A stretch of 64,000 nucleotides of DNA from Chloroflexota bacterium (GCA_021323855.1 JAJPKE010000017.1:186001-250000), one strand, 5' to 3'. Shown: positions 9,779-18,352, counted from the first letter of the stretch. Notes: a model not told the origin generated them from the sequence alone. Program-made: numbers and translations.

Positions 9779-10324
9779 TTATGCGCCTGCGCCACGCACC
9801 ACGCGCTGATACTGCGCGAGTTGATCCGGGTCATTGAGCGACACGTGATGATAGACCTGCCGCCAACCGCCCTGTTTGGGGATGAAGCGGAAGATGCAGA
9901 TAGAACGAACCTCGGAGAGGTCAGATGTTGCTCCCTGTTCGCTGTCAGATGCGTAGGCGCCACGTTCGCTCCCGGCGAAGACAACCAGTTCAGGCGTCAC
10001 ATAGGCCACGATGTCCTTGAACATGGTCTGTACCCGCACCGGCCCAGAGAGCATGCGCTCAGAGGTCGCAGCGATGCTTGCGCTGCTGACAAGGCCCCCA
10101 ACCGGAGTATAGACCTGGACAAGAGGGTCATCCGCCCAGATCTGTTTGTAGAGGTCCGGCGACCGGCTGTTGAAAGCGTAATAGAACGTTTCGAGCGCCG
10201 CACGCGCCCCTGCGAGTCCGGGCTTGTTGGTATCAGCCAGCAGGTTCTGCTCGCCGCGCACGATCACACCGCTCAGCGCGGTCGCCACGGCGCCATTCTC
10301 CGCACTGGTATTCGTCTCCATCAT
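9779..10324 (-). CDS. NTF2-like (SnoaL/DUF4440-type) protein
   Basis: 181 aa. Residues about 40-170 match the NTF2-like cone fold: a helix with ALETFYYAFNSRSPDLYKQIWADDPLVQVYTP, then strands ending IFRFIPKQGGWRQVYHHVS. Such domains are enzymes or ligand binders, and the active function cannot be read. The ATG overlaps the stop of the YciI-type gene by one base, so the two are translationally coupled. It is the last gene of the run that starts at the DGPF gene 12635. NTF2-like domains also occur attached to or beside some ECF sigma factors, which suits this context. Confidence 0.7.
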   Translation of the reverse strand: MMETNTSAENGAVATALSGVIVRGEQNLLADTNKPGLAGARAALETFYYAFNSRSPDLYKQIWADDPLVQVYTPVGGLVSSASIAATSERMLSGPVRVQTMFKDIVAYVTPELVVFAGSERGAYASDSEQGATSDLSEVRSICIFRFIPKQGGWRQVYHHVSLNDPDQLAQYQRVVRGAGA

Positions 10325-10704
10325 CAGCTCTCCTCTTCCATGTTGTTCACCTGGTCATTCGCTTGTGCTTTATCACCTGGCAGCGCATCGGTGAGCGGCG
10401 CTGGCAAATAGCCCTTCGGCACGCGCCAGGCGTGCAACTCCACGATGAAACGTCCGGCACGGACGGCGGGGTCAGCTTCGGCCAGCGCCTGTGCCTCGGC
10501 CAGTGTCGCCGTGCGGAAGATGCTGAAGCCGCGAATGTCGCTCTCATCGCTGATGGGTCCGGCAGCAATTGCCGCGCCAGACGAGACTTTGTGCTGCGTA
10601 TGCGCCATATGCTGCCGCTGCAATTCCGCAAGCTCCGGCGTCTCCTCAGCCGTCCATTTTGGTCCCTTGCGCAGCAGGCAGATGTAGTAGGTATCTAGCT
10701 CCAC
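10324..10704 (-). CDS. YciI/YCII-related (DGPF-like) protein
   Basis: 126 aa from GTG. The core (DTYYICLLRKGP through DIRGFSIFRTATLAEAQALAEADPAVRAGRFIVELHAW) matches the YCII fold, a ferredoxin-like beta-alpha barrel. The start is set at the GTG nine bases after GGTGGGGGA. That purine run belongs to a REP-like hairpin, so the repeat seems to supply the ribosome site; the frame stays open through the repeat. It lies downstream of the sigma factor gene and is coupled to the NTF2-like gene. Function of YCII proteins is unclear; a role tied to the ECF42-type sigma factor is known only by association. Confidence 0.75.
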   Translation of the reverse strand: MELDTYYICLLRKGPKWTAEETPELAELQRQHMAHTQHKVSSGAAIAAGPISDESDIRGFSIFRTATLAEAQALAEADPAVRAGRFIVELHAWRVPKGYLPAPLTDALPGDKAQANDQVNNMEEES

Positions 10705-10708
10705 GTTG

Positions 10709-10755
10709 AAATCCCCCACCCCCAGCCCCTCCCCCGTGCGCGGGAGAGGGGTGAC
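10709..10755. repeat. REP-like hairpin upstream of the YciI-type gene
   Basis: CACCCCCAGCCCCTCCCCC, then GTGCGCGGGAGAGGGG. It is between the sigma factor stop and the YciI-type gene and provides the latter's likely Shine-Dalgarno on the minus strand. Confidence 0.65.
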
Positions 10756-10806
10756 CGGAGAGACCGTTGGTCCCTATGCGCCTATTTCCCCGCTTGTTTT
10801 ATCATC

Positions 10807-12150
10807 TCAGCGGCGCATGGTCGCCAGTTCGCTGAGGCGGCGTTGCAGGAAGCGGCGCTCGATGGTGTTCTGGCAGAGCGCCAGCGCCCGCTCGTAGCTG
10901 GCCCGCGCCTCGTCATGGCGGCCTGCGCGGCGCAGCAGGTCGGCGCGCGCCGCGTGATAGAGATGGTAGTGGTCGAGCGCTGGCGCCAGCCCACACTGAT
11001 CCAGCAGCGCCAGCCCTTGCTCCGGTCCTGCGACCATCGCCACGGCCACCGCCTGGTTCAATTCTATCACCGGCGAGGGCGTCATCTGCGCCAGCCGCGT
11101 GTAGAGCAGCGCAATCTGCCGCCAATCGGTTTCGGATGGCTGCGCGGCCTGGCTGTGTAGCGCGCTGATCGCCGCCTGAACCTGATAGGGGCCGGGATGG
11201 CGCAGATGCAGCGCGCGGTCTAGCAGCGCCTGCCCTTCTGCGATTTCGGCGCGATTCCAGAGGCTGCGGTCCTGATCTTCCAGCAGCACGAGGTCGCCGT
11301 GCGCATCCATCCGCGCCAGCCGCCGCGATTGGTGCAGCAACATCAATGCCAGCAGCCCCAACGCTTCCGGTTCCTGGTCACGCATCTGCTCGCGTTGCAA
11401 CAGCATCACCAGCACGCGCGCAAGCCGGATCGCCTCCGCGCATAGCTCCTGGCGTATCAGCGCGTCGCCGCTGGTCGCGGTATAGCCCTCGTTGAAGATC
11501 AGGTAGAGGACGGCCAGCAGCCCCTCCATGCGCTCCGGAAGCAGATGCGCAGGCGGCACACGATAGGGGATACCGGCGTCGCGTATCTTGCGTTGCGCGC
11601 GCACCAATCGCTGCGCCATCGTCGGCACTGGCACCAGGAAGGCGCTGGCAATCTCTTCGGTGGTCAATCCGCCGAGCGTACGCAGGGTCAACGCCACCCG
11701 CGCCTCCAACGGCAGCGCCGGGTGACAACAGGTGAAGAGCAGCTTCAGCCGCTCATCCGGTATCTCGCCGTCGGTATCTTCAGTATCATCGCTATCGTCT
11801 GCGCTGGCTGGCGCTTGCGCTACGGCATCTTGTTCGCGCTCAGCCAGCGCCTGAAGTGTTTGTTGTTTGCGGACGAGGGTGGCGTTGCGGCGCAGACGGT
11901 CAATCGCCTTGCGCCGCGCGACGGCAAGGAGCCAGGCCGCCGGATTGCGTGGAACGCTCTCCGCAGGCCATTGTTGGAGTGCCAGCACCACCGCATCTTG
12001 CAGTGCATCCTCCGCCAGCGTGAAATCACCAGTGGTGGCGATCAACGCGGCGAGCATCTGTCCGGATTGCTCACGGAAGGTCTGTTCGATGATGCGCGAA
12101 ACGCCGGTTGTATGCGGATCGTTCGCGCCCGTCGTCACGCGCTCTCCCAT
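10807..12150 (-). CDS. ECF42-type RNA polymerase sigma factor with C-terminal TPR extension
   Basis: 447 aa. Sigma2 (about 18-90: [38 protein letters not shown]) and sigma4 ([35 protein letters not shown]) are followed by a long helical region of about 230 aa with TPR character. That is the hallmark of ECF42. No anti-sigma factor is adjacent, and in ECF42 the extension is thought to take the regulatory role. The DGPF gene sits 5 bp upstream. The start is placed at the ATG inside WEQMGERV; the open frame upstream runs through two REP-like repeats and is probably not translated. Targets are expected to be the neighbouring DGPF/YCII genes. Confidence 0.87.
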   Translation of the reverse strand: MGERVTTGANDPHTTGVSRIIEQTFREQSGQMLAALIATTGDFTLAEDALQDAVVLALQQWPAESVPRNPAAWLLAVARRKAIDRLRRNATLVRKQQTLQALAEREQDAVAQAPASADDSDDTEDTDGEIPDERLKLLFTCCHPALPLEARVALTLRTLGGLTTEEIASAFLVPVPTMAQRLVRAQRKIRDAGIPYRVPPAHLLPERMEGLLAVLYLIFNEGYTATSGDALIRQELCAEAIRLARVLVMLLQREQMRDQEPEALGLLALMLLHQSRRLARMDAHGDLVLLEDQDRSLWNRAEIAEGQALLDRALHLRHPGPYQVQAAISALHSQAAQPSETDWRQIALLYTRLAQMTPSPVIELNQAVAVAMVAGPEQGLALLDQCGLAPALDHYHLYHAARADLLRRAGRHDEARASYERALALCQNTIERRFLQRRLSELATMRR

Positions 12151-12161
12151 CTGCTCCCATG

Positions 12162-12290
12162 CCTCGTAAAGATTCCTCACCGCTGGCCCCTCTCCCTGCG
12201 GGGAGAAGGGAGCATCGCTTTGCAGCTTGCGCTTTTGCTCCCCTCTCCTGGCACATGCCAGGAGAGGGGCTGGGGGTGAGGACAATAAAA
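12162..12290. repeat. Two REP-like hairpins in the sigma factor leader
   Basis: 12177-12215 (GGCCCCTCTCCCTGCGGGGA core) and 12238-12282 (CCCCTCTCCTGGCACATGCC, then AGGAGAGGGG, a perfect hairpin). They lie between the DGPF stop and the sigma factor start and could attenuate the downstream gene. Confidence 0.65.
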
Positions 12291-12635
12291 CTACCCGAAC
12301 ACCATCACCGGGCGCACCTCAATTGAGCCATTCCTGGCACCGGGGATGCTGGCGGCAATCTGGATGGCTTCATCGAGGTCTTTGGCATCCACCAGATAGA
12401 AGCCGCCTAGCTGTTCTTTTGTCTCCGCGAAGGGGCCGTCGGTGGTCAGTGTTTTGCCGTCGCGCACGCGCACCGTCGTGGCAGACGAGGTGGGCAGCAG
12501 CGCCTCGCCGCCAGTAATCTGGCTCTTGTACTGCTCGCCGAAGGCATTATACGCGGCGTATACAGCTTCCTGTTCTTGCTGACTCGCCTGGCTATCGGCC
12601 ACTTCATCACCATAGATCAACAAAGCGTACTGCAT
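12291..12635 (-). CDS. DGPF-domain (YCII-related) protein
   Basis: 114 aa. It has the family signature [20 protein letters not shown] and the N-terminal [13 protein letters not shown] proteins are almost always encoded beside ECF42 sigma factors and are their best-known targets; their biochemistry is not established. The ATG has GAGGAGAGG 6-7 bases upstream. On the minus strand TGTCGT at 12693-12688 lies 53-58 bases before the start and resembles the TGTCGA -35 reported for ECF42 promoters, but I cannot place a convincing -10. Confidence 0.88.
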   Translation of the reverse strand: MQYALLIYGDEVADSQASQQEQEAVYAAYNAFGEQYKSQITGGEALLPTSSATTVRVRDGKTLTTDGPFAETKEQLGGFYLVDAKDLDEAIQIAASIPGARNGSIEVRPVMVFG

Positions 12636-12884
12636 GTCAAACCTCTCCTCACTCGCACGTAGTGAATACGTGACGTGGTAACGATCAACGACAGGTGCTT
12701 GATGAGCGGCACATCCGCTTCATCACCGTGTCACCTATACGTCGAATGAGGTTTCGCCAATTCGACACCCTCGCGGCGCCCAATGTAAACTGGCACCTGC
12801 AAGATGAAAGCATATCGGGGTATGAACCCAATAAGGATTGCTTGCGCAACAGACCGCAGTTGACGTACCCGTCTCTGCTGATGA

Positions 12885-13364
12885 TCAATTTTGTATTCGT
12901 GGGGTAGCCGGTCTCCAGAGCAAGAGGCTACCGACAATAATGATAGCCGTCACGGTATGAATGCCCATGAGAGTAAAAGCAATTGCCCAATTGACGCCGG
13001 CAAATCGCGGCAGGGGATTGAGAATTGGCAGGATAGGCAGCACATAGGAGGCGAGCAGCACACCTACTGCTACACACAGGAAGGCTTTGCGTGGACGCGC
13101 TACCGTTCGAGTGAGCAACAGGTAGGTACTCGCGCCACCAATGGATCCAAGCATACAACCGCTCAGCAGTGGCAACCAGGTGAAGGAAGGGTAGCCAGCA
13201 GGCGCGTGGACCAGCGGTGTAGCAATGGTGGCAATCAAGAAATCAACACCTGTTGCTACCACTCCTGCCATCAGGGAGATAAGCCAGAGCGAGCGCACAC
13301 TGCTAGCAGGCCTCGTTGATTGCTCTGGCAAGTTCTCTGGCAAGTTCCGTGAAACGATACTCAT
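12885..13364 (-). CDS. Four-helix membrane protein (DUF6069-like)
   Basis: 159 aa from the ATG after AAAGGCGG; a TTG eleven codons upstream is less likely. Four hydrophobic segments are visible: LWLISLMAGVVATGVDFL, TWLPLLSGCMLGSIGG, AFLCVAVGVLLASYVL and FTLMGIHTVTAIIIVGSLLL. It is 63 bp downstream of a PadR regulator on the same strand, an arrangement common for membrane proteins and transporters under PadR control. The DUF6069 match is from memory of the family pattern. Function unknown. Confidence 0.7.
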   Translation of the reverse strand: MSIVSRNLPENLPEQSTRPASSVRSLWLISLMAGVVATGVDFLIATIATPLVHAPAGYPSFTWLPLLSGCMLGSIGGASTYLLLTRTVARPRKAFLCVAVGVLLASYVLPILPILNPLPRFAGVNWAIAFTLMGIHTVTAIIIVGSLLLWRPATPRIQN

Positions 13365-13427
13365 TGCACGCCGCCTTTCGTGTTCAATAGTGGTCAACTT
13401 TATGACCAGAATGCCCCCTAATGTCAG

Positions 13428-14021
13428 TCAGTCTTGTCTTGTTGGGTCGCCAGGGCAGGAAGCGGCAGAGGAAGGAGGCGAGGATTCGTTGCGGTGACGT
13501 AGACGTTGAAGCGCACGTTCGGTCCAGCTTCGCTCAGCCTCCAACAGCGTCACCAGATGGTCCTGCGCCAACTGTTCATGTAGTCGCTCGGTTGCCTTCG
13601 CCTCTTGCTCGACCAGCGCCAGCCGTGCGTTGATGGTCTGGCGGCGCTCGTCTAGCAGTAGTATTGCCTCCTCGGGAGGTAGATAGGGCAGAAACACCAT
13701 ACCCACTTCGACGCCCGTATGCAGCAATTCGAAGCTGCGCACAACCTCGCGTAAGAGCGAGTTGAATCGCTCTCGCCCCTTTGCAGTAAGGGTATAGATA
13801 TGCCGTTCACGCAGCGGCCCAGGGGCGCCAGCTTCGCTTTGCACCTCAAGAAAGGCGGCAGCGGCCAGCCGCTCCAGGAGATAGTAGACGTTGCCCTTTT
13901 TGAGGTCAGTATAGAGGTCGCCATGAGCCGCTACGATGCGCTGGATATCGTAGCCAGTGCGCGGGCCAGATGTGAGCAGGCCAAGAACGAGCAATTCTTT
14001 GTGCATAGACATAGGTATCAT
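13428..14021 (-). CDS. PadR-family transcriptional regulator
   Basis: 197 aa. The N-terminal winged helix is typical (HKELLVLGLLTSGPRTGYDIQ, then LKKGNVYYLLERLAAAAFLE and IYTLTAKGRERF). A C-terminal helical dimerisation domain follows, ending in a charged coiled-coil-like stretch. PadR proteins repress adjacent membrane-protein genes until a ligand binds. The 12885-13364 gene directly downstream is the natural target. The start could be any of three close ATGs (codons 1, 4 and 6); none has a clear ribosome site. Confidence 0.87.
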   Translation of the reverse strand: MIPMSMHKELLVLGLLTSGPRTGYDIQRIVAAHGDLYTDLKKGNVYYLLERLAAAAFLEVQSEAGAPGPLRERHIYTLTAKGRERFNSLLREVVRSFELLHTGVEVGMVFLPYLPPEEAILLLDERRQTINARLALVEQEAKATERLHEQLAQDHLVTLLEAERSWTERALQRLRHRNESSPPSSAASCPGDPTRQD

Positions 14022-14073
14022 CCATTGGTGAGATTAGGAACGATACTGCTTGTATATTGCCGTAGTATCGCCT

Positions 14074-14520
14074 TCAGTGGGCAAACAAATGGAGCGTCTG
14101 GCTATCCAGCAGGATGTGACCAACCGCCAACACCATGATGCCCGTCATCACCCAGAAATGAGTGCGGCGAAGCCTCCGGCGATGAGGTGTAGTAGGAGTA
14201 CGTAGCGTCTGCCCCAGGAAAACCTGGCCGATCAGCGCAAACAATGCCCCTGTTCCCAAGTACAGACCAAGCGCATTACCCTGACCACCGAATCCTGCAC
14301 TCATAGGCACCCAGGCATGGATAATCACGATGCCAGTGATGGCGTATCCCAGCAGATAGTGCGGGCGCAGACGCTGAAGGTACGGAAGCACCTGGGCATT
14401 AACCCAGCCCAACGACACGAGCAACGCTTTCCGGCGCAGGAGAAACGGCAGGAATACGGTGGTCACCAAGAGCAGTAAGATCAGCCAGCCACTGATGCTG
14501 GTAAATACATGAGCAGGCAT
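14074..14520 (-). CDS. Putative di-His membrane protein (cytochrome b561-like topology)
   Basis: 148 aa with four hydrophobic segments: ISGWLILLLLVTTVFLPFLL, HYLLGYAITGIVIIHAWV, LGLYLGTGALFALIGQVFLG and THFWVMTGIMVLAVGHILL. Histidines in helices 2 and 4 (GIVIIHAW, RTHFW, AVGHILL) sit where a b-type haem could be held, as in cytochrome b561 or ferric-reductase-like domains. This is topology-based inference only. The ATG has CAGGAGGG upstream. It is controlled from a strong promoter overlapped by a 42-bp perfect palindrome. Confidence 0.6.
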   Translation of the reverse strand: MPAHVFTSISGWLILLLLVTTVFLPFLLRRKALLVSLGWVNAQVLPYLQRLRPHYLLGYAITGIVIIHAWVPMSAGFGGQGNALGLYLGTGALFALIGQVFLGQTLRTPTTPHRRRLRRTHFWVMTGIMVLAVGHILLDSQTLHLFAH

Positions 14521-14547
14521 GGCGCATGTTCCCTCCTGAATGATGAA

Positions 14548-14589
14548 ACCTGTTACTATCTAGTCAGTACTGACTAGATAGTAACAGGT
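14548..14589 (-). promoter_or_regulatory. 42-bp perfect palindromic operator
   Basis: Half-site ACCTGTTACTATCTAGTCAG, then T at the centre joint, followed by the exact inverse with no spacer. The core TAGTCAGTACTGACTA looks like a TetR-family operator. It covers the -10 of the promoter reading to the 14520 gene. Confidence 0.75.
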
Positions 14590-14607
14590 GGTTGGAAGTG
14601 CTGTCAA
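14578..14607 (-). promoter_or_regulatory. Sigma-70-type promoter under the palindrome
   Basis: On the minus strand TTGACA (14607-14602), 18-bp spacer, TACTAT (14583-14578). The -10 lies inside the palindrome, so a bound repressor would block initiation. The distance to the ATG at 14520 is about 58 bp. Confidence 0.65.
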
Positions 14608-14716
14608 GAGTCAATGGGTGGGAGTGAGAAAACAGGCCCAGGCGAACGATACCTTGCCAGAACACCCAATTTTTGGCCTAGAGTTTCTCCTCGTTCATGC
14701 AACTAGACATCTCTGC

Positions 14717-14722
14717 TATAAT
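14717..14722 (+). promoter_or_regulatory. Extended -10 promoter
   Basis: TGCTATAAT: a perfect TATAAT with a TG extension. The -35 is poor (TTCATG). It reads towards the small membrane protein gene 78 bp downstream. Confidence 0.5.
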
Positions 14723-14800
14723 GGCCTTCGCGGACCCGTTGTATTTGACAAGGTGCGTGGCGTGCCTCGCTATGGCAGGCCACGACTGAAAGGGTATTCA

Positions 14801-15112
14801 ATGAAGCGTGCCATTTTATTCCTGAGCATTGGCGCTATCGTCGCATTCATCGTTGGCATTGTTCTGGCAGGCGCAGGGGCAACACAAGCTTCCGCTTCAT
14901 CAGGTTCAGCAGGTGCGGGCACACTCCTGGCCCTTATCGGCTTGATCCTCTACTTCTTGGGTGGCCTGATGGCGTTCGTTGCTTGGATAATGGGCATCAT
15001 TGCTACGGCGCGCATTGGCCGCTGGGGCTGGTTCGTGCTGGTGCTGCTCATCAGCCCGTTGGGATCGCTGATCTATGGCATCGCCGGCCCGACGGAGCGC
15101 GCTGTCGCTTAA
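14801..15112 (+). CDS. Small membrane protein
   Basis: 103 aa from the ATG after GAAAGGG; the frame is open upstream but lacks a start with a ribosome site. Segments: AILFLSIGAIVAFIVGIVLAG, LLALIGLILYFLGGLMAFVAWI, and GWFVLVLLISPLGSLIYGIAG. The last resembles the short helix pair of PLDc_N-type small membrane proteins. Function unknown. It is a single-gene unit with its own extended -10 promoter and a strong terminator at 15222. Confidence 0.65.
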   Translation: MKRAILFLSIGAIVAFIVGIVLAGAGATQASASSGSAGAGTLLALIGLILYFLGGLMAFVAWIMGIIATARIGRWGWFVLVLLISPLGSLIYGIAGPTERAVA

Positions 15113-15221
15113 AGCTGGCCTCTCCGGCGTGGTGTATGACGGCGCAGATGGGTCCGCACATGCCAGCATCACACCGCCGGTAGCCATCAGAGCCACCAGG
15201 CGTTTTCTCGCACTCATCACG

Positions 15222-15260
15222 CGAAGCAGCCACGGCGCCGTGGCTGCTTCGCCTCTTTTC
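15222..15260 (+). terminator. Rho-independent terminator
   Basis: A 30-bp perfect inverted repeat (CGAAGCAGCCACGGC and its inverse, 15222-15251) followed by CCTCTTTTCTT. It ends the 14801 transcript and may also stop the converging M20 peptidase transcript. Confidence 0.75.
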
Positions 15261-16685
15261 TTATGCGCCTTCCAGGTGCATGAACTGATGGCAGTTGAGT
15301 AGCACGGCGTTGCGCAGGTCGCGGAGGCGGATGTGTTCATTGGGCGCATGCGCGCCGTTGGCCCAATAGGTCGGATTGCCCGGCGCAGATAGCCCCGGCA
15401 GGCCGACCTGGCGACGCAACGCTCCTAGGAGTGGCAGCGTGCCGCCGCCGATCAGCGTAATCTCCGGCTTCGTGCCGTTGGTGGCGGCGTAGGCTTCCGC
15501 CAGCTCGATGACACGCTGGGCGAACGGGTCTTCGATGGGCGTGACGACCGGCTCGGCGTTGCTAAACGTCGTGACAGCGATGTCGCCATAACCCTGCGCC
15601 GCCAGATGCGCTTTGAGCTTCGCCAGGATGTCGTCAGGCTCCTGATCCGGCACGAGGCGGAAATCAATCTTTGCCATCGCCTTCGCTGGCAGCACCGTCT
15701 TTGTGCCCTCGCCAGTATAGCCGCTGAGGAGTCCGGCGATGTTGCAGGTGGGCGCGAAGGAATAGCGTTTGCGTAGCTCGAAACCCGCCAACCCATCGTT
15801 GAAACGCTCGACGCCAAACGTCTCTTTCAGCAGGTCATCGTCGTCGGGATGGCTGGCGACCACGGCCAGTTGCGCCTCGGTTGGCTCGCGCACGGTGTCG
15901 TAGAAGCCGGGGATGGTGATGCGCCCATCCGGCGCGCGCAGCGTCGCCAGCGCCTGCACCAGCCGCCACGCCGCGCTCGGCAGAATCGTTGCGTTGCCGG
16001 AGTGCGCGTCGCCCGCCATCCCTTGCAGGTCCAGTTGCACATAGAGCAATCCCTTGCTGCCCAGGCCGAGCGTGGGGTTGTCCTCGCGTCCGAAGCCCGA
16101 TCCCTCCCAGAAACAGCCGTCAGCTTTCAGCAGATCGGCGTGTGGCGCAATCAACTGCTCGAAATGCGGGCTGCCAATCTCTTCCTCGCCCTCGATGATC
16201 CAGCGAATCGTGATGGGGAGTGTACCATGTGCCGCCCGCAATGCGCGGATGGCGGTGAGCCGCGCGGCGATTTCACCCTTGTTGTCGGAGGAGCCACGCG
16301 CGAAGAGCTTGCCGTCGCGTACGGTCGGCTCGAACGGCGGCGAGAGCCACAGTTCAAACGGCTCCGGCGGCTGCACATCGTAGTGATTGTAGAGCAGCAT
16401 GGTGTAAGGACCACTGCCGCGCAGTTCGCCATAGACAATATCCGGCGCATCCACTCCGGCGGGCGCGGCGAAGCGCTGCGTCGTGAAGCCAGTTGCGCGG
16501 AGGGCGTCTTCGATCAGCGCGGCCATCTCGGCAATGCCCTGATGCTGCGCGGCGATGCTCGGCTGGCGGCAGAACTGCTCCAGCAACGACTGCGCCTCCG
16601 CTGTGAGCGCCTCCGCATCGAAGTTATCGAGGTTGGCGCGGTTGGCGCTGGACCCATCAACATTGTTGGTATCGGCTGTACTCAT
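15261..16685 (-). CDS. M20-family metallopeptidase (dipeptidase type)
   Basis: 474 aa. Zn-site motifs of M20 are present: LLYNHYDVQPPEP, GSSDNKGE with the bridging Asp, and EGEEEIGSP with the catalytic Glu and Zn Glu. The dimerisation domain follows (GMAGDAHSGN to the TFSNAEPV region), then the C-terminal return with ANGAHAPNEHIRL carrying the last His. M20 dipeptidases/carboxypeptidases hydrolyse small peptides or acyl-amino acids in the cytoplasm. The ATG has AAAGGCG upstream. It is a stand-alone gene; the substrate cannot be assigned. Confidence 0.9.
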   Translation of the reverse strand: MSTADTNNVDGSSANRANLDNFDAEALTAEAQSLLEQFCRQPSIAAQHQGIAEMAALIEDALRATGFTTQRFAAPAGVDAPDIVYGELRGSGPYTMLLYNHYDVQPPEPFELWLSPPFEPTVRDGKLFARGSSDNKGEIAARLTAIRALRAAHGTLPITIRWIIEGEEEIGSPHFEQLIAPHADLLKADGCFWEGSGFGREDNPTLGLGSKGLLYVQLDLQGMAGDAHSGNATILPSAAWRLVQALATLRAPDGRITIPGFYDTVREPTEAQLAVVASHPDDDDLLKETFGVERFNDGLAGFELRKRYSFAPTCNIAGLLSGYTGEGTKTVLPAKAMAKIDFRLVPDQEPDDILAKLKAHLAAQGYGDIAVTTFSNAEPVVTPIEDPFAQRVIELAEAYAATNGTKPEITLIGGGTLPLLGALRRQVGLPGLSAPGNPTYWANGAHAPNEHIRLRDLRNAVLLNCHQFMHLEGA

Positions 16686-16707
16686 GCCTACGCCTTTTCT
16701 GCTTTCT

Positions 16708-16759
16708 GAGCGGTAGAATATCCGGGAGACGTTTATGCCTCCTGGATATTCTACCGCTC
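16708..16759. terminator. Long hairpin between minus-strand genes
   Basis: Arms of 22 bp (16708-16729 and 16738-16759, 20 of 22 matching) around an 8-nt loop; left arm begins GAGCGGTAGAATATCC. It follows the 16834 gene and precedes the M20 gene. No T-run follows on either strand, so it may be an RNA-processing or repeat element rather than a classical terminator. Confidence 0.4.
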
Positions 16760-16833
16760 TTCAGGCCTTCAGGCGATTCGTCTTTTGCGAAGAGGGGCGA
16801 TTGAGAGCGGATCGAGATTGAGCAAACTGCTAT

Positions 16834-18297
16834 TTATTTCACTATGTGCTGCTGCACGTGATATTGGCTGGCTGTCTCTTCCCAAAAAGTGCTCCACTGA
16901 GCCAGTGTGAGCGGTGATGGCAGCGGATACCGTGCTGAGATGGCGCGTTTGAGCGCCGCATGGTAGCGCACAAAGACGGCGAAATCACGCGGATAGGTTC
17001 GCGTATCTACACCAATGAAGGCTCCGTGGCGCACCTGGCGCAGCAGCGATTGCCAGCGACCGATGGACGCCAGCCCTGGCGCATCCACTCCGTTCGAGAA
17101 CAGCATAAGGTAAAGCTCAGCGAATGGGCCAGCCTGTTTCAGATATGAGTCCAGCGCCTGCGCATCTGGCTCCGTATTGAAGGTCAGCCAGAATGGCACA
17201 GAACCAGTGCGCAGCGCCCAGTATGGTTCGAGCAGAACGAACGACTCGGCCAGCAGGCGATCATCTGGCAGACCGCGCTGGCGATACCACCAGCGATAGA
17301 AGTCCGCCACCAGTGGGCTGATGGCTGCTGGTTCAGCGAACACGAGGCGCTGCACATGCCAATGGCGCTGCTCCGCCAGGCGCTCTATGTCGCCCAGCAG
17401 CGCAGGCTCAAAGCCCCATTCCGCCTCCGGCATACAGGTATCGGGCGTTGGGCTATCCCAGCGCCGCCGTTCTGACCCCTCATGTTGGAGGAACGCCGCC
17501 ACGCGCTCGCTCCCTGCCAGATATTCCCCGGTGGTGGGGCCACCGACCGCTCCCATCTGAAAGTAGTAGCGCTCGCTGATCTGCGCGACCGGCCACGATT
17601 GGGTGCAATCAACGACAAAGATGGTTGCGCCAGGGGCAAGCGACGTTTGCAGGAAACGGGTGTACGCCTCTCCCAGCCGCAGACGTTTGAGACGAAAATA
17701 AGCCATGCGGCTGAGCATGAGCCGGTCCTGCGCTGGGTCGTGCATGTGATGCAATTGCAGATCAGGATTAGCCACCAGCAGCCGCTCGCCCGCTGCACGT
17801 AGTTTCTGGATGCTTCGCCCCGGCTCGTCCACGGGGATGCGGGCCTTGATGGGCGTCAGAAAGGTTTGTGGTAGCCAGGGAATCCCCAACGCTGCGTAGA
17901 GATGCACAAGCGCGCCGTTCGAGGAGCCGATGGCAACCGCCGGATAGCGACGCGCTGGATACTGCGCGACCACCCAGCGTGCAACCTCCTCCGCATCCAC
18001 GTTGCCAGCCTGCTCAGGCGCAATCGCCTCTGTGGCGCCGCTCAGCTTATAGATGTACTCGCGGAGGCGCGCTGGCAACGCATTGATTCCCCGTGCCACC
18101 GGCTCAAAGAGCCAATCGGCGGAGAGATGCGTTCCCAACTGGGGGAAATCGTGCCCATGCAGAAAGCGTGCGGTGGCGCGCAACATCGCCGTAGAAGAAT
18201 CGAATGCGGCAAGATAGGCTGGTGGTTTACTGGCTCTGCCGTGATATACCTGCTGCTCGTTTCCCTGGTCATGGAGCGCCTGTGCGTTTGACCTCAT
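16834..18297 (-). CDS. Unrecognised protein with a GxSxG nucleophile-elbow motif
   Basis: 487 aa from the ATG after AAAGGATGG; the frame is open 59 codons further upstream but overlaps the preceding gene. AIGSSNGALVHLYAALGIPW looks like the strand-elbow-helix of an alpha/beta hydrolase (G-S-S-N-G), but I cannot match the rest to a family. Repeated WWYRQRGLPDDR and FWLTFNTEPDAQAL segments suggest a large soluble domain. There is no signal peptide. It lies 55 bp downstream of a classical alpha/beta hydrolase gene on the same strand, so a shared pathway is plausible. Function unknown. Confidence 0.6.
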   Translation of the reverse strand: MRSNAQALHDQGNEQQVYHGRASKPPAYLAAFDSSTAMLRATARFLHGHDFPQLGTHLSADWLFEPVARGINALPARLREYIYKLSGATEAIAPEQAGNVDAEEVARWVVAQYPARRYPAVAIGSSNGALVHLYAALGIPWLPQTFLTPIKARIPVDEPGRSIQKLRAAGERLLVANPDLQLHHMHDPAQDRLMLSRMAYFRLKRLRLGEAYTRFLQTSLAPGATIFVVDCTQSWPVAQISERYYFQMGAVGGPTTGEYLAGSERVAAFLQHEGSERRRWDSPTPDTCMPEAEWGFEPALLGDIERLAEQRHWHVQRLVFAEPAAISPLVADFYRWWYRQRGLPDDRLLAESFVLLEPYWALRTGSVPFWLTFNTEPDAQALDSYLKQAGPFAELYLMLFSNGVDAPGLASIGRWQSLLRQVRHGAFIGVDTRTYPRDFAVFVRYHAALKRAISARYPLPSPLTLAQWSTFWEETASQYHVQQHIVK

Positions 18298-18352
18298 GTT
18301 GCCATCCTTTTGCCGTCCTTTTGCCGTCCTTTCGCTCTCCTTGCGGCTTTCT

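Noticed and set aside
12151..12285. N-terminal extension of the ECF sigma factor
   Set aside because: The frame translates two REP-like repeats and the conserved sigma region begins well after the internal ATG.
14588..14800. Upstream extension of the 14801 membrane protein
   Set aside because: The open frame includes the palindrome edge and the extended -10 promoter, and the ATG at 14801 has GAAAGGG.
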